64,000 nt of DNA from Catellatospora citrea (GCF_003610235.1 NZ_RAPR01000001.1:496001-560000), one strand, 5' to 3'; shown: positions 52,845 through 63,230, numbered from the stretch's first letter. Made by a program: numbers and translations. The notes: generated by a model from the letters alone, not told the origin.

Positions 52845-55800
52845 TCAGAACATGATCTCCTGATCCGGGAACCAGTCGTCGGATCCCCTGATACCACCCA
52901 TGATCCCGCCCCACACGCCGCCCACGGCGGCTCCTGCGCCGGCCCCGGCGGCACAACTGAGACCGGCGGTGAAGAACCCTCCGATGCAGCCGACCGCCAA
53001 GCCGACGGCACCGCCTGCACCTGCCCCCGCGGCGGCGCCGAAGGTGACTCCCTTCACGTGACGCATGGGGTCGTTCCACACTTTCGTGCCCCAGTCCCCT
53101 ACTGCTCCGGCTGCTTCGCCGATGACGTCGCCCGCCACCTCGCAGGCGTCGCAGTCCCATTGCGGAGCGGGTTTCGGCCGCAGCGGGGGCGCGATGCCCG
53201 GCATCGGGCTGGGGCGCGCCTTGGGCCGAGCGACCTTGGTCGGCTTGGGGGCGCTGTTCTGGGCGCGGCATACGCTGAACTTGCAGCTGCTCTCCTTGCG
53301 GCACTTGGCGTCGCAGGCAGCGGCGCGTTGCTTGGCTTCCTTCTCCGCCTTGACGCGCTTGTCGTAGTTCTTCGCGGCGTGGGTCCACCGCGCCGCCTCC
53401 CGCTTGATCGCCTCCTGCTTGCGCTTCTGCTCCCGCTTCCAGGCCGCCGCCAGGGCCTTGGCCCGCGCCTTGGCCTGCTGCGCCTGGATCGCCCTGGCCC
53501 GCGCCGCCGCGGCTGCCGCCTTGCGCTTGGCCGCCTGCTGCTGCTCGTAGATCTTCTTCTGGTGCGCCGCGTACGCCTTCCAGTACTGGCAGGTGGCGTC
53601 ACAGGTCGTCTTGAGCCCGTCGGGATCGGAGAAGCTCACCGGGCTGTTGTTGGCGTAGGCATACCCGTTGAGCTGCTGCGGATCGGTGGCGTCGAGGACG
53701 GGGTCGGCGGAGATGAACCGTCCCGTCATCGGGTCGTACTCGCGGGCACCGAGATGGATCAGGCCGGTCGGATCCTTGGCCCCGCCGACGAAGCCCCGCT
53801 CCCCCGGCCAGCTACCGGGCGGCGTGCCGCGGGACCCGCCGAACGGCGTGTGCCTGCGGATGGTGACCGCGAGCGTCGTCGCGTCGATGGTCGCCTCGCC
53901 GGTGCCGTGGTGGTCCGTGGCGAGCCACCGCAGCGCCGACGGCGTGCGGATGGCGATGGTGACGCCCCCGTAGTCGTAGTAGCGGGTGCCGGTGACAGCA
54001 CCGGAGGTGCCTGTGCGGCGCAGCTCCAGGCCGCCGAGGTACAGCGTGGCGGAGCCGTCCGGATCACGGCGGATGAGCCGGTTGCCGTCGGCGTCGTAGA
54101 GGAACGAGGTGACGTTGCTGCCGCTGGTGACCGAGGCGAGGTGCCCCTCGGCGTCCCAGGCGAGCACCTGGCCGGCGCCGGCGACGGTCCGGGCAGTGGT
54201 GTTGCCCGCGACGTCGTAGCCGAAGGTGTCGGTTCGGGAGACTCCGGGCCCGCTGATCGCGACCGAGCGCAGCGTGTGCGGCTGCGCGGCCCCGGCCGCG
54301 GGGTAGGTGTAGTTGGCGACGGTGTCACCGGCGGCGGCGTGGGCCGTCTCGGAGAGCCGGTTGCCGGTCCGGTCGAACGTGTAGCTGCTCCAGTAGGGCG
54401 CGGACGGGCCGAGGATCGAGGTGCTCGGCGCGCCGGCGCAACCGTCGGTCGCCGTCCACGCCTCGGTGAGCCGCTGGAGGTGGTCGTAGTTGAAGCACTG
54501 CACGTCCGGGGTGGCGCCCGCGGGCGTGTCAGCAATCTTGGTGAGGTTTCCCGCCTGGTCGTAGGTGTAGTTGAGGTCGGTGACGGCGGGCAGGGTGGCG
54601 GTCTGCCGATCCACCGTGGACCGGATCACCCGGCGCGTCGACTCGTCCCGGACGAACGACCGGGTGATCTGCTTCCCGGAGGCACCGCCCGTGATCCGGG
54701 AGGTCTCGCCGAACTCCGTGTAGAGGGTCTGCGTGACATAGGGGCTCACGCCGCCCAGCGTCGACGGAAGCCCGAGGGCGGTATAGGTGTGGCGCAGCGT
54801 CTCGGCCGGCAGGCCGCCCGCGGCGGGCAGTGCGGTGGCCAGTGCCTGGCCGGCCGCGTTGTAGGTGTTCGTGACGGTGTAGGTGCCACCCAGCCCAGTC
54901 TCGGTGGTGGGGATCGTCATCGAGGTCCCGGTCGCCCGGCCCGCCACGTCATAGCCGGTGACAGCCGAGGTGTAGCCGTCGGCGCCGACGAACCGGGTCG
55001 ACGAGGTCGCCAGGCCCTTGCCGCCGGGCAGGGTGTCGTACACCCACTCGGCCAGCTTGGTCCCGGACGTGCTGGTGGCGAACTGCCCGGTACGTCGGCC
55101 GAGCGCGTCGTAGGTGTAGGCGAGCTTCTGCCCCCGCGAGTCTGTCGAGGTGAGCAGTCGGTCCTCGTCGTCGTAGGTGGCGGTGCTGGTCCCCGTGTCC
55201 GGGTCGACCGTGCTGATCTCCCGGTCGCGCAGGTCGTAGACGTGCCGCCAGACGTTGCCCGACGGGTCGGTGACGGTGGCCACCTTGCCCGACGGAGTGT
55301 AGGTGTACTTCGTCGCGTCGTAGGCCCCGGTCGGCGCCCCGCCCGTGAACTGCCGCAGCTCGACGATCTGATCATCGGCGTCGAAGAAGCGCTGGTTGGC
55401 GGTCGCGCCCGGCGGCGGGTCCACCGCGACCCAGTTGCCTCCGTAGGTCGTGGTGCTGCGCCACTTCTCGACCCCGTGCGACATGAAGAGCTCGGCCACC
55501 TCCCGGCCCGCCCCGTCGTAGAGCGTCTTCGAGTGCGCCGGAAGGTCGACCTCGCTCGCGATGAACAGTGCCGGTGAGGCAGCCGACGCGTTCCAGTAGC
55601 CCTTGCTCGACTTCCACTCCCGCCCGGCGGTGTCGTAGAAGGTGTCGTCGATGACCCGCCCGCCGGCCGCGAGCGGAGACGGGGACTGGGTCTGGCGTAC
55701 CCGCAGGAAGCCGTCGGTGATCGAGTAGCTGGTCGCGTAGGACCCGGTCGCGAGCAGCGTCTGGGTCGTCACGACGGAAGGCACCGTGTTGCTCACCGTG

Positions 55801-58800
55801 TAGGCGTACTGCACATGGGGTGACTGGTTCGCGGCCTTGGACCGGTCCGGCCGCCACACCTTGACGATCCGCCGCAGCGGGTCGTAGTCGGCGTCCGTGC
55901 GCCGCCCGTTGGCGTCGACCGAGGTGAGGGCCATGCCGGTGAGCGGATCGAGGGTGGCCGTGCTGGTGTGGCCGAGGGCGTTGGTGGTGGCGACCGAGGT
56001 GATGGGACCGCCGACCGCAGGGGTGTACGCGGTCGTACGCTGGTTGCCGAGCGCGTCCTCGCTGACGACCGTCCGCCCGTAGACGTCCACGGTCAGCTTG
56101 CTGGTACGCGCGTAGACCGGGGTGCCGCCGCTGAAGGACGCCGCTTCCTCGCTGAGCGTCACGTCGCCCTTGGTCGGAGCCGCCCCCCACGTCGTGAGCC
56201 CGTCGTAGTAGTACCGCTGGTCGGAGATGAGATCACCGGGGAACGAGGGTGTCGTGTCGCAGCCGACGGCGACGGTCTCGACCCGAGACGGCGAGTCGAG
56301 CAGCCACGCGCCGACGTTGCGGGCGTAGGTGACCCGCGTGCAGGTGTCGTCCGCGGTGGTGGACAGGTCGCCCCGGTCGTCGGTCTGCGTCAGCTCGCCG
56401 TACGCGTCGAAGGTGTGCTTGACCTCGGTGGTGCGCACCGATCCGTCAGCGAGCGCAGTCCGCTCGCGCTCGGACTTCCTGTCCATCATCCACGCCTCCA
56501 GCGGACCGGAGGAACGCAGCCGCGAGGCGGTCTTGGCCAGCAGCGCCGGTTCGGAGACCGTGTTGTCCAGCCACGGACCGCCGACGCCGTTGTAGGTGGT
56601 CGACTCGCGGATGAAGCCCGCATACGGCCGCTTGTCCTCTATCTGGCCGCCCTGCGAGTCGGTGACCCAGACGTTGCGGCGGCTGCCGTCCGCCTTCAGG
56701 TCGTCGTCCATGCCGCGCAGGAAACGGTGCTCAGCGAGCGTCTGCGTGCCGGCCGACGCGTCGCCGGTCCGCATCCGCACCCGACCGAACCCCCGGAACT
56801 GGCCCCAGGTCTTGCGCGAGTCGGGGACCATCTCGGAGTCGTCGTGGCTCCACGCCGTGCCGTCGAGGTAGTCGTACTCGGTGACCTGGGTGGCATTGCC
56901 GCCGATCGGGTCCGCCTCGGTGACCTTCGCGACGACGGGCTTGTGGAACCAGTCGAGCTGCGGGGTCGAGCCGCCCGTCGGGACCCAGTACGCCGGGAAG
57001 CAGCGCAGGGTGTTGGCGTCGGCGGCGGGAAGCGCGCCGGGCACACACTCATGGGGCGCGTAGGTGACGTTGATCTGGCCACCGGACTCGTTGCGCACCT
57101 TCCCGATCCGCCACTTGTACATCGGCGCACCGCTCGCGGTGGCGTCCACCCGGTTCGGCAGCGGGTGCCCGTCGGTGCCGGTCGCACCGTCGAAGTTCAC
57201 CTCCGGCAGGCTCATCGTGCCGCCTGCCAGGCCGGTGTGCACGATCGACTCCAGCCACAGCGTCGGCGACGAGCCGTCCTGCGGGTCGGGGAACGTGTGG
57301 GTGAGCGTCCACGAGTCGACGCTCTGGTAGGAGCCGCCCGAGTAGACCTGGGTGGTGATCGACGCCAATCGCTTCTCGGTCCAGAAGGTCGGCGAGGTCA
57401 CCTGGCATGAGGTGGTGCCGCATGCCTGGTCCAGGGGTGTGTCGGGCCAGTCGTTGGGTGCCGTGGTGACACAGTTCGCCCCCGACAGGCAGCGGTCGGC
57501 CACGGTGAAGCGCACCCGGTCGGCCGCGGGTCCGGCGACGCCGTCACGCAGGCCGTACTCGATCCGGTCCAGGTAGCCGCCCCGGATGTAGGGGACGACA
57601 GCGGCGCCGAGGTTCAGCGCGTAGTGGTTGGCCTCGGTGGTGTAGTAGTAGGCGATCGCGTCACCGTGCGGGTCCAGGACGTACTCCAGGTTCCATCGCC
57701 AGGCCTGCTGGCACCAGGACGCGGCGAAGGTCGCCGCATGACACGGCTCCCCGGCGTTGTTGCCGAAGACGGGCACGGTCCACGCCGAGCCCGACGCGGC
57801 CGTCCGGCCGAAGAAGTACTGCGTGCCGTCGGGCGAGGTCAGCTTCCAGTACTCGCCGTCGTTGTCGCCGTTGACGGCACCGGCGGGCCGCTCGATCCGC
57901 CAGCCGTTGTCGTCGGCGGACCGCCACGTCCCGGTGGTGTCGTCGCGGACCAGCTCACCGGTGATGCCGGGCATCCGGATGGTGGCGTTGTCCGTGGAAT
58001 AGCAGTTGTCGCCGAGGCCCGGCTGCCCGTCCTCCTTGCACGCCTTGTAGGCGCGCTCGATGAAGCCGGGGTGGTAGTCGAAGCCCTCGCCCACCCAGGA
58101 CGGCTGGTTGTTGGTCGCCGCGGTGCGCCCGTCGACCGAACCCGAGGTGTAGCTCAGCTCGACCGGCGGCTCCAGGCCCGGCGCGTCCGGCACGTCGATC
58201 GGGTAGGACCAGAGGAAGTCACCGGACTGCAGCCCGACCTGCCAGGTCGCCGACGGTGCCAGCGGGGTGGGCTTGAAGTCGCCGGTGCTGCCGCCCGAAC
58301 CCGCGGCCAGGGCGATCACCCTGCTCGCCGCGCCGATCGCCAGCTCCCCCCGGATCTGCCCGGCGGCGGCGTCGTTCGTCGACGGCAGCGCGGTCCCCCG
58401 GCGGCACTTCGCCGCCTCGGGGGTGGTCAGCGCGCAGTCCGGCATGGCGTAGAGGCCCAGCCGGTTGGCGTAGTCACCGCCGAAGGCGTGCCGGAATCCG
58501 GCGTAGTCCACCCGCAACTGGACGGTGCCGGCCTGTTGGCCGCCGTCGGCTCGCTCCACCCGCAGCAGCACACCCGCGACACCGGCCCGGCCGGTGGCCG
58601 CACGGTCGACGACCTCCACGTCGACCGAGGAGACCCCCGTCGCCGCGCCCACCCAGACCGGCGCCGATCCGGCACGCACCAGCACGGGCGCGGCGGTCGC
58701 GCGTTCGGCCGCGCCCATGGCCGTGGCCGGTGAGCCGGCAGTCCTGGGCGGCAGCGCCAACCGGTCCCGGCTCGCGCCCGGCCAGGTCACCGTCGGTGCC

Positions 58801-58997
58801 GCCGTCCACGGCCGGGCCGGGTCCGCGGGCCGCGCGACGGGTGGGCGGGCCGTGCCGGCGACCGACCGCGGGACGGTCTGCGGTCGTTCGACCAGTGGCA
58901 CGGCCACGGTCTCCGCGCGCGCGGGAGCCCCTCCCAACAGCGACGCGACGAGCGATAACGCCGTCGCGCCGACCAGCCATGACCGGGGAATGGTCAT
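52845..58997 (-). CDS. Secreted Rhs-family protein 2 with a coiled-coil / glycine-zipper tip
   Basis: The product is 2050 residues. Signal peptide (hydrophobic WLVGATALSLVASLLG, cleavage near ARA-E, about 28). The first 1600 residues parallel Rhs1: the SpvB-like region, Rhs repeats and the conserved core end LGAREYDPMTGRFISADP and NGYAYANNSPVSFSDPDG. The 300-residue tip differs completely: a highly charged coiled coil (residues about 1790-1900, alternating Lys/Ala/Gln), a Cys-rich segment (CDAKCRKESSCKFSVC), a Pro-rich linker, and a C-terminal glycine-zipper membrane segment (GAAAGAGAGGAVGLAVG). The tip could insert into a membrane or anchor a partner. ATG has GGAGG six bases upstream. Confidence 0.9.
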   Translation of the reverse strand: MTIPRSWLVGATALSLVASLLGGAPARAETVAVPLVERPQTVPRSVAGTARPPVARPADPARPWTAAPTVTWPGASRDRLALPPRTAGSPATAMGAAERATAAPVLVRAGSAPVWVGAATGVSSVDVEVVDRAATGRAGVAGVLLRVERADGGQQAGTVQLRVDYAGFRHAFGGDYANRLGLYAMPDCALTTPEAAKCRRGTALPSTNDAAAGQIRGELAIGAASRVIALAAGSGGSTGDFKPTPLAPSATWQVGLQSGDFLWSYPIDVPDAPGLEPPVELSYTSGSVDGRTAATNNQPSWVGEGFDYHPGFIERAYKACKEDGQPGLGDNCYSTDNATIRMPGITGELVRDDTTGTWRSADDNGWRIERPAGAVNGDNDGEYWKLTSPDGTQYFFGRTAASGSAWTVPVFGNNAGEPCHAATFAASWCQQAWRWNLEYVLDPHGDAIAYYYTTEANHYALNLGAAVVPYIRGGYLDRIEYGLRDGVAGPAADRVRFTVADRCLSGANCVTTAPNDWPDTPLDQACGTTSCQVTSPTFWTEKRLASITTQVYSGGSYQSVDSWTLTHTFPDPQDGSSPTLWLESIVHTGLAGGTMSLPEVNFDGATGTDGHPLPNRVDATASGAPMYKWRIGKVRNESGGQINVTYAPHECVPGALPAADANTLRCFPAYWVPTGGSTPQLDWFHKPVVAKVTEADPIGGNATQVTEYDYLDGTAWSHDDSEMVPDSRKTWGQFRGFGRVRMRTGDASAGTQTLAEHRFLRGMDDDLKADGSRRNVWVTDSQGGQIEDKRPYAGFIRESTTYNGVGGPWLDNTVSEPALLAKTASRLRSSGPLEAWMMDRKSERERTALADGSVRTTEVKHTFDAYGELTQTDDRGDLSTTADDTCTRVTYARNVGAWLLDSPSRVETVAVGCDTTPSFPGDLISDQRYYYDGLTTWGAAPTKGDVTLSEEAASFSGGTPVYARTSKLTVDVYGRTVVSEDALGNQRTTAYTPAVGGPITSVATTNALGHTSTATLDPLTGMALTSVDANGRRTDADYDPLRRIVKVWRPDRSKAANQSPHVQYAYTVSNTVPSVVTTQTLLATGSYATSYSITDGFLRVRQTQSPSPLAAGGRVIDDTFYDTAGREWKSSKGYWNASAASPALFIASEVDLPAHSKTLYDGAGREVAELFMSHGVEKWRSTTTYGGNWVAVDPPPGATANQRFFDADDQIVELRQFTGGAPTGAYDATKYTYTPSGKVATVTDPSGNVWRHVYDLRDREISTVDPDTGTSTATYDDEDRLLTSTDSRGQKLAYTYDALGRRTGQFATSTSGTKLAEWVYDTLPGGKGLATSSTRFVGADGYTSAVTGYDVAGRATGTSMTIPTTETGLGGTYTVTNTYNAAGQALATALPAAGGLPAETLRHTYTALGLPSTLGGVSPYVTQTLYTEFGETSRITGGASGKQITRSFVRDESTRRVIRSTVDRQTATLPAVTDLNYTYDQAGNLTKIADTPAGATPDVQCFNYDHLQRLTEAWTATDGCAGAPSTSILGPSAPYWSSYTFDRTGNRLSETAHAAAGDTVANYTYPAAGAAQPHTLRSVAISGPGVSRTDTFGYDVAGNTTARTVAGAGQVLAWDAEGHLASVTSGSNVTSFLYDADGNRLIRRDPDGSATLYLGGLELRRTGTSGAVTGTRYYDYGGVTIAIRTPSALRWLATDHHGTGEATIDATTLAVTIRRHTPFGGSRGTPPGSWPGERGFVGGAKDPTGLIHLGAREYDPMTGRFISADPVLDATDPQQLNGYAYANNSPVSFSDPDGLKTTCDATCQYWKAYAAHQKKIYEQQQAAKRKAAAAAARARAIQAQQAKARAKALAAAWKREQKRKQEAIKREAARWTHAAKNYDKRVKAEKEAKQRAAACDAKCRKESSCKFSVCRAQNSAPKPTKVARPKARPSPMPGIAPPLRPKPAPQWDCDACEVAGDVIGEAAGAVGDWGTKVWNDPMRHVKGVTFGAAAGAGAGGAVGLAVGCIGGFFTAGLSCAAGAGAGAAVGGVWGGIMGGIRGSDDWFPDQEIMF

Positions 58998-59331
58998 CGT
59001 CAACCTCCAAACTGCTCCAGGGCCCCGATGGGCCACCCAGCAGCCTGCCGACGAACCGCATCAACCAGCGCACATCGTTCTACAGAACCGTCTTCAGGCA
59101 GGCAGGTGAGCAGGACCGCCGGCGTGCCGCCTGCCGCGGATCTCGGCGCGGCGGCCGCTGCGAAATTCGGCCCGATCGCCCCACCGGACCCACCGTTGGG
59201 ACCTCCACCCGCTCGACAGATGATGCCAAGCTGAGTCCCATCCCGACGCAGGGCGCGGCACCAGCGCGAGCAACGCGCGCACGACCGAACACCGGATGCC
59301 GTCGCGTCGCCCATCCACCGATGGAGCAGCC
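58998..59331. other. Divergent intergenic region upstream of Rhs2
   Basis: Rhs2 (minus) and the gene at 59332 (plus) start here in opposite directions across 334 bases. I could not identify certain promoter boxes; the most AT-rich part is near 59070-59090. No coding sequence is convincing. Confidence 0.4.
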
Positions 59332-60216
59332 GTGACCTACCCCGCATGGACCGGCCAGTCGCCGACCGCCCGTATCGTCGGGCACGGCCCGTTCCCCACC
59401 GGACCGCTGATCGAGCCACCGGCCGAGCCGCACCAGCCGCACGCCCACCTGCCGTGGATCGAGGACCGCAACACCAGGGTCGTGGCCGAGGGCACCACGA
59501 ACGTCGCCGTCCCGCTCGTGGCGGGGGCGCTCGGCGCCCAGGGCGCGATCGACCGGGCCGACGGTGCGTTGCGTATCTACCTGCGCCGGGTGGCCGCGTT
59601 CTGCCTGGGACCCCAGCACCACGCCGTCGCCGACCGGCTGCTGCCCGACGGCACCACCACCGCCGCGCCGATCGCCGCGGTCCTCGCCGCGCTGCCGCAC
59701 CAGCTGCCCGGATGGCAGCCGCTGGTCGACGCGGTCCTCAGCGCCACCGCCGCCCCGGCGCAGCGCGTGTGGTCCCGGGAGCGGGCCACGCAGCACGCGG
59801 CTCACCTCAACCGCCTGCGGGGTCAGGTGAGCGCCTTCCTGCTGGCCAACTACCGCGCGCTGCCGTCACCGCCCGACGTCGGCACGGTGCAGGGATGGTT
59901 CCGCTGGTCGGTGCGCGCCGCCCACGACCAGCAGTGGAAGCGGTACGACGACTACCTGAGGTCGGTGGCCGCGTTCTGCGAACCTCGGCTGCCGATGCAG
60001 CAGCCCGCCACCGAACTGGCACAGCGCTCGTTCGACCTCGCCCAGCCGATCTGGCAGGCCGAGGCCATCCGCCAGGAGGCCGCCGCCCGCCTCGCGCTGC
60101 ACCTCAGCCCCGCCGACCTGTCCGCCTGGGCCAACCACCATCTCACCCAGCTGCGTCCCGAGCTGGCCAGACTCCACCAGGCCGTGCTGTACCTGCACTC
60201 CCTGCAACTGATCTAG
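59332..60216 (+). CDS. Hypothetical helical protein
   Basis: This 294-residue soluble protein is mostly helical. Two similar segments, ALRIYLRRVAAFC (about 80) and DDYLRSVAAFCEP (about 205), suggest an internal duplication with a conserved Cys in each half, but this is weak. No signal peptide, membrane helix or catalytic motif is visible. GTG 59332 has GGAG five bases upstream; the open frame extends 12 codons farther. It is divergent from Rhs2. No function is assigned. Confidence 0.7.
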   Translation: MTYPAWTGQSPTARIVGHGPFPTGPLIEPPAEPHQPHAHLPWIEDRNTRVVAEGTTNVAVPLVAGALGAQGAIDRADGALRIYLRRVAAFCLGPQHHAVADRLLPDGTTTAAPIAAVLAALPHQLPGWQPLVDAVLSATAAPAQRVWSRERATQHAAHLNRLRGQVSAFLLANYRALPSPPDVGTVQGWFRWSVRAAHDQQWKRYDDYLRSVAAFCEPRLPMQQPATELAQRSFDLAQPIWQAEAIRQEAAARLALHLSPADLSAWANHHLTQLRPELARLHQAVLYLHSLQLI

Positions 60217-60659
60217 ACGGCCTGCCGCGTCACGCCCGCACCACGGGTGGCCGGATCGCGGCGGAGCCCGAGCACGGTCGCGGGCCGGTTGACGTGGTCG
60301 CGGTCCAGTGCGCGCCGCGGTGTCCAGGGCTTGGCCTCGCGGCGGCGGCCGCCGAGCGCGGCACTGATCAGGGTGCGGGTGATCAGGAAGCCAGGCCACC
60401 AGAACGAGCCCAACCTCCCCGTGGCCGGCCCGCCCGCAGCTTCCGGCGCCCCGCATCAGCGGGTGCACATCCGCCCCGCCACCGGCGTCGGTGGCATGAG
60501 TCGTGATTGGCCGGTGCCCCACCCCACCTCAGGACCGGTCCAGCCGGTACCTGTATGCGCATGTCTGTCGTGGACCGTCAGCCGGTCCGGGCCAGACCAC
60601 CATCGGATCGCGGGACCACGGGCGGCGGCGTCGCCCCCGCCGGCCCGCCGGAGGAGCGC
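60217..60659. other. Intergenic region upstream of the STAND regulator
   Basis: About 440 bases separate the hypothetical helical gene from the STAND gene. A short antisense open frame (60213-60413) is considered unconvincing. No terminator or certain promoter was found. The longer open frame of the STAND gene reaches back to 60507, but GTG 60660 has the better ribosome site. Confidence 0.4.
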
Positions 60660-63206
60660 GTGAAACAGGCGTACGACACCGACCCGCCCGACCCGGCGCG
60701 GGCAGCCAGCCTCGACGAGCTGACCGCGCAGCTGCGACTGCTCAAAGCCTGGGCGGGCGACCCGTCACTCGGCGTCATCACCACCCGGATCAACCGGGTC
60801 CGCGCCGACGCCGGCCTGCCCGCGCACGAGTCGACCCGCAAGAGCACCGTCGCCGGATACTTCTCTCCCGGCCGCAAACGCCTCGACGAGGACCTGTTCA
60901 CCGCGATCGTGGCGGCGCTGCACCCGGCGTCGGGCTACCCGGCACGATGGCGGGCCGCGCTGCGCGCCGTACGGCAGGAGTCCACGACCGCGGCGCTGTT
61001 CGTCGACATCCGCGACCACCTGCCCGAGGTCGGCACGCTCGTCGGCCGCCAGGCAGAGCTGGCACAGATCACCGGCTGGGCCGCCCGGCCCGACCCGCAG
61101 CACGGCACCGTCGTCGCCATCGAAGGCATGGCCGGGGTTGGTAAGACCAGCCTGGCCCTGGCCGCCGCCCGGCACCTCCCGGCCGCCGGACAGCCAGCCG
61201 TCCACCGGCTCTACGTCGACCTGCGCGGCGTCGACGCCGAACGCGGCCCCGTCGACGTCACCGCGGTGCTCGGCGAGTTCCTGCGCCTGCTCGGCGTCCG
61301 CGGCGACGGCGTCCCGGCCGGCCCGCAAGCCCGCGCCGAGGCCTACCGGCGCATCACCCGCCGGCAACCCGTGCTGGTCGTGCTCGACAACGCCCCGGAC
61401 GAGGCGAGCGTGACCGCGCTGCTGCCCGCCGGCCCGCACAGCCTGACCCTGGTCACCAGCCGGCGGCAACTGCCCGGCCTGCACCGGCGCATCCAGCTCA
61501 CCGGACTCGACCCGGCCGACGCCGTGACACTGCTGCGCACCATCGCCGGCCCCGGCCGCGTCGACGCCGAACCCGCGGCAGCGGCCCAGCTGGCACGGCT
61601 GTGCGGGCACCTGCCGCTGGCCCTGGCGGTCAGCGGCGCACAGCTGCGCGAACACCCTGAACTGTCCCTGGCCGACCACGCCGAACACCGCCAGGAACTC
61701 GGCCCCGCAGACGAGGTCGAAGCCTCACTGGCACTGTCCGTACGCGGCCTGCCGCCTGCCGTCGCGGCAACGTGGCGGCTGCTCGGCATCAGCGCGGTCG
61801 CCGGTTTCACCCCCGCGGCCGCGGCCGCGCTGGCCGACACCGACCCCGACACCGCCCGCCGGCACCTCGCCGAGCTGCGCCAAGCCAACCTGCTGCAAGA
61901 CGGCGACCCCCAACGCCTGCACGACGTCGTCCGCGCCTTCGCCGACAGCCAGGCCCGACGCCTCGACCCGCCGAGCCGCCGCCGCGCCGCCCGCCACCGC
62001 CTGTTCGAGCACTACCGGCACGCGGCCGCCGCCGCGATGGACCTGCTCGCACCCCAGGACCACCACCCCCGCCCGGCCGGCCCGCCACCGGGCGGCGACG
62101 TCGTGCACACCTCCCCGGCTGAAGCATTAGCCTGGCTGGACCGGGAGCGCCCACACCTGGTCGCGATCATCCGGCAGGCCGTCGAGACCGGCGAACCCGA
62201 ACACGCCTGGCAGCTGTGCCTGTGCCTGTGGCGGTACTTCTTCGCCGGCCGGTACATCGAGCAGTGGCTGCTGACCCACGAGATCGCCCTCGGCGCGGCG
62301 CGGGCCGCGGGCGCACGCGGCATCGAGGGACAGCTGCTGGTCAGCCTCGGCTCTGCGCAGGCCAGCGCCGGCCGCGCCGAGGCCGCAATCGAGCTGTACA
62401 CCGCCGCGGCCACCGCCCTGCGCGAGGTCGGCGACCGGTCCAACGAGGCACGCGCCGTGGCCAACCTCGGCACCGCGCTGCTGCGGCTGAGCCGGTTCGC
62501 ACCGGCGCGCACCCGCTACCTGGAGGCGATCGACCTGTTCCGCGAACTCGGCGACGACGCGGGGCTGGCGCTGCAGCTGGGCAACCTCGGCGGCGTCGCG
62601 GGCATCTGCGGCGACCATCCGCGCGCCGCGGCGGCGTTCGAGGAGTCGCTGGCGATCTGCCGGGTGGTCGGCGCAGGATACGGCGAGATCAGAGCGTTGA
62701 TCGGGCTCGGTAGCGCCCGCCGGGAACTCGGCGACCAGACCGGCGCCCGCCAGTACCTGCATGCGGCACTGCAGCTGAGCGAAGCGCAGGGGCTGCGCAA
62801 CGAACAGGCCGAAGCGCTGGTGGAACTCGCCCGGCTGCGCGTCCGCGAGGGCGACCCCGACGAGGCCGTCGAGCTGTCCACGCAGGCACTCGACATCGCA
62901 CGGGCACTCGGCGACCCGAACCTGCTCGGCACCGCCTCGACCTGGGCCGCGGCCGCGCACTGCGCCACCGGGCGGCCGGACGTCTCGGTGGCGCTGCTGC
63001 GCGACGCCATCCGGCTGGGCACCGAGACCGCCAACCGGCTGCTGGTCGCGTACGCATACCGGGAACTCTGCCGCGCCGCCACGCTGACCGGCGACGAAGC
63101 CGAAGCCGACCGGTGCCAGGACCGCGCCCGTGAACTGTCCGTCGAACTGGGCGTGCCCGTGCCCTGGCCGTCACCCGCTGAACGGTGCTCCGATGTGCGC
63201 ACATGA
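60660..63206 (+). CDS. STAND-family regulator: NB-ARC-type NTPase with TPR domain
   Basis: This 848-residue protein starts at GTG 60660 (GGAGG five bases upstream). Residues 1-100 form a helical HTH-like region (LDELTAQLRLLKAWAG ... VAGYFSPGRKRLDEDL). The NTPase domain has Walker A GMAGVGKTS (Lys near 162), Walker B VLVVLDNAPDE and sensor VTSRRQLP, as in AP/NB-ARC ATPases. A winged-helix-like region precedes a C-terminal TPR array (about residues 550-840; ARAVANLGTALLRLSRFAPAR). STAND proteins bind ATP and oligomerise upon binding a ligand, acting as transcription or defence switches. A SARP gene follows, so the two may jointly control secondary metabolism. Confidence 0.88.
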   Translation: MKQAYDTDPPDPARAASLDELTAQLRLLKAWAGDPSLGVITTRINRVRADAGLPAHESTRKSTVAGYFSPGRKRLDEDLFTAIVAALHPASGYPARWRAALRAVRQESTTAALFVDIRDHLPEVGTLVGRQAELAQITGWAARPDPQHGTVVAIEGMAGVGKTSLALAAARHLPAAGQPAVHRLYVDLRGVDAERGPVDVTAVLGEFLRLLGVRGDGVPAGPQARAEAYRRITRRQPVLVVLDNAPDEASVTALLPAGPHSLTLVTSRRQLPGLHRRIQLTGLDPADAVTLLRTIAGPGRVDAEPAAAAQLARLCGHLPLALAVSGAQLREHPELSLADHAEHRQELGPADEVEASLALSVRGLPPAVAATWRLLGISAVAGFTPAAAAALADTDPDTARRHLAELRQANLLQDGDPQRLHDVVRAFADSQARRLDPPSRRRAARHRLFEHYRHAAAAAMDLLAPQDHHPRPAGPPPGGDVVHTSPAEALAWLDRERPHLVAIIRQAVETGEPEHAWQLCLCLWRYFFAGRYIEQWLLTHEIALGAARAAGARGIEGQLLVSLGSAQASAGRAEAAIELYTAAATALREVGDRSNEARAVANLGTALLRLSRFAPARTRYLEAIDLFRELGDDAGLALQLGNLGGVAGICGDHPRAAAAFEESLAICRVVGAGYGEIRALIGLGSARRELGDQTGARQYLHAALQLSEAQGLRNEQAEALVELARLRVREGDPDEAVELSTQALDIARALGDPNLLGTASTWAAAAHCATGRPDVSVALLRDAIRLGTETANRLLVAYAYRELCRAATLTGDEAEADRCQDRARELSVELGVPVPWPSPAERCSDVRT

Positions 63207-63210
63207 GCGC

Positions 63211-63230
63211 GTACGAGATCGTACGAGATC
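63211..63230 (+). repeat. Tandem 10-bp direct repeat between STAND and SARP genes
   Basis: GTACGAGATC is repeated exactly twice with no spacer, about 85 bases before the SARP start. SARPs usually bind direct repeats with 11-bp periodicity, so this could be an autoregulatory site. A perfect 12-bp palindrome (ATGTGCGCACAT) ends the preceding gene at 63193-63204. Confidence 0.45.

Noticed and set aside
60213..60413. Minus-strand 66-residue open frame in the gap before the STAND gene
   Set aside because: Starts at TTG with GGGGAGG directly abutting it, has no family resemblance and overlaps the 3' end of another gene.
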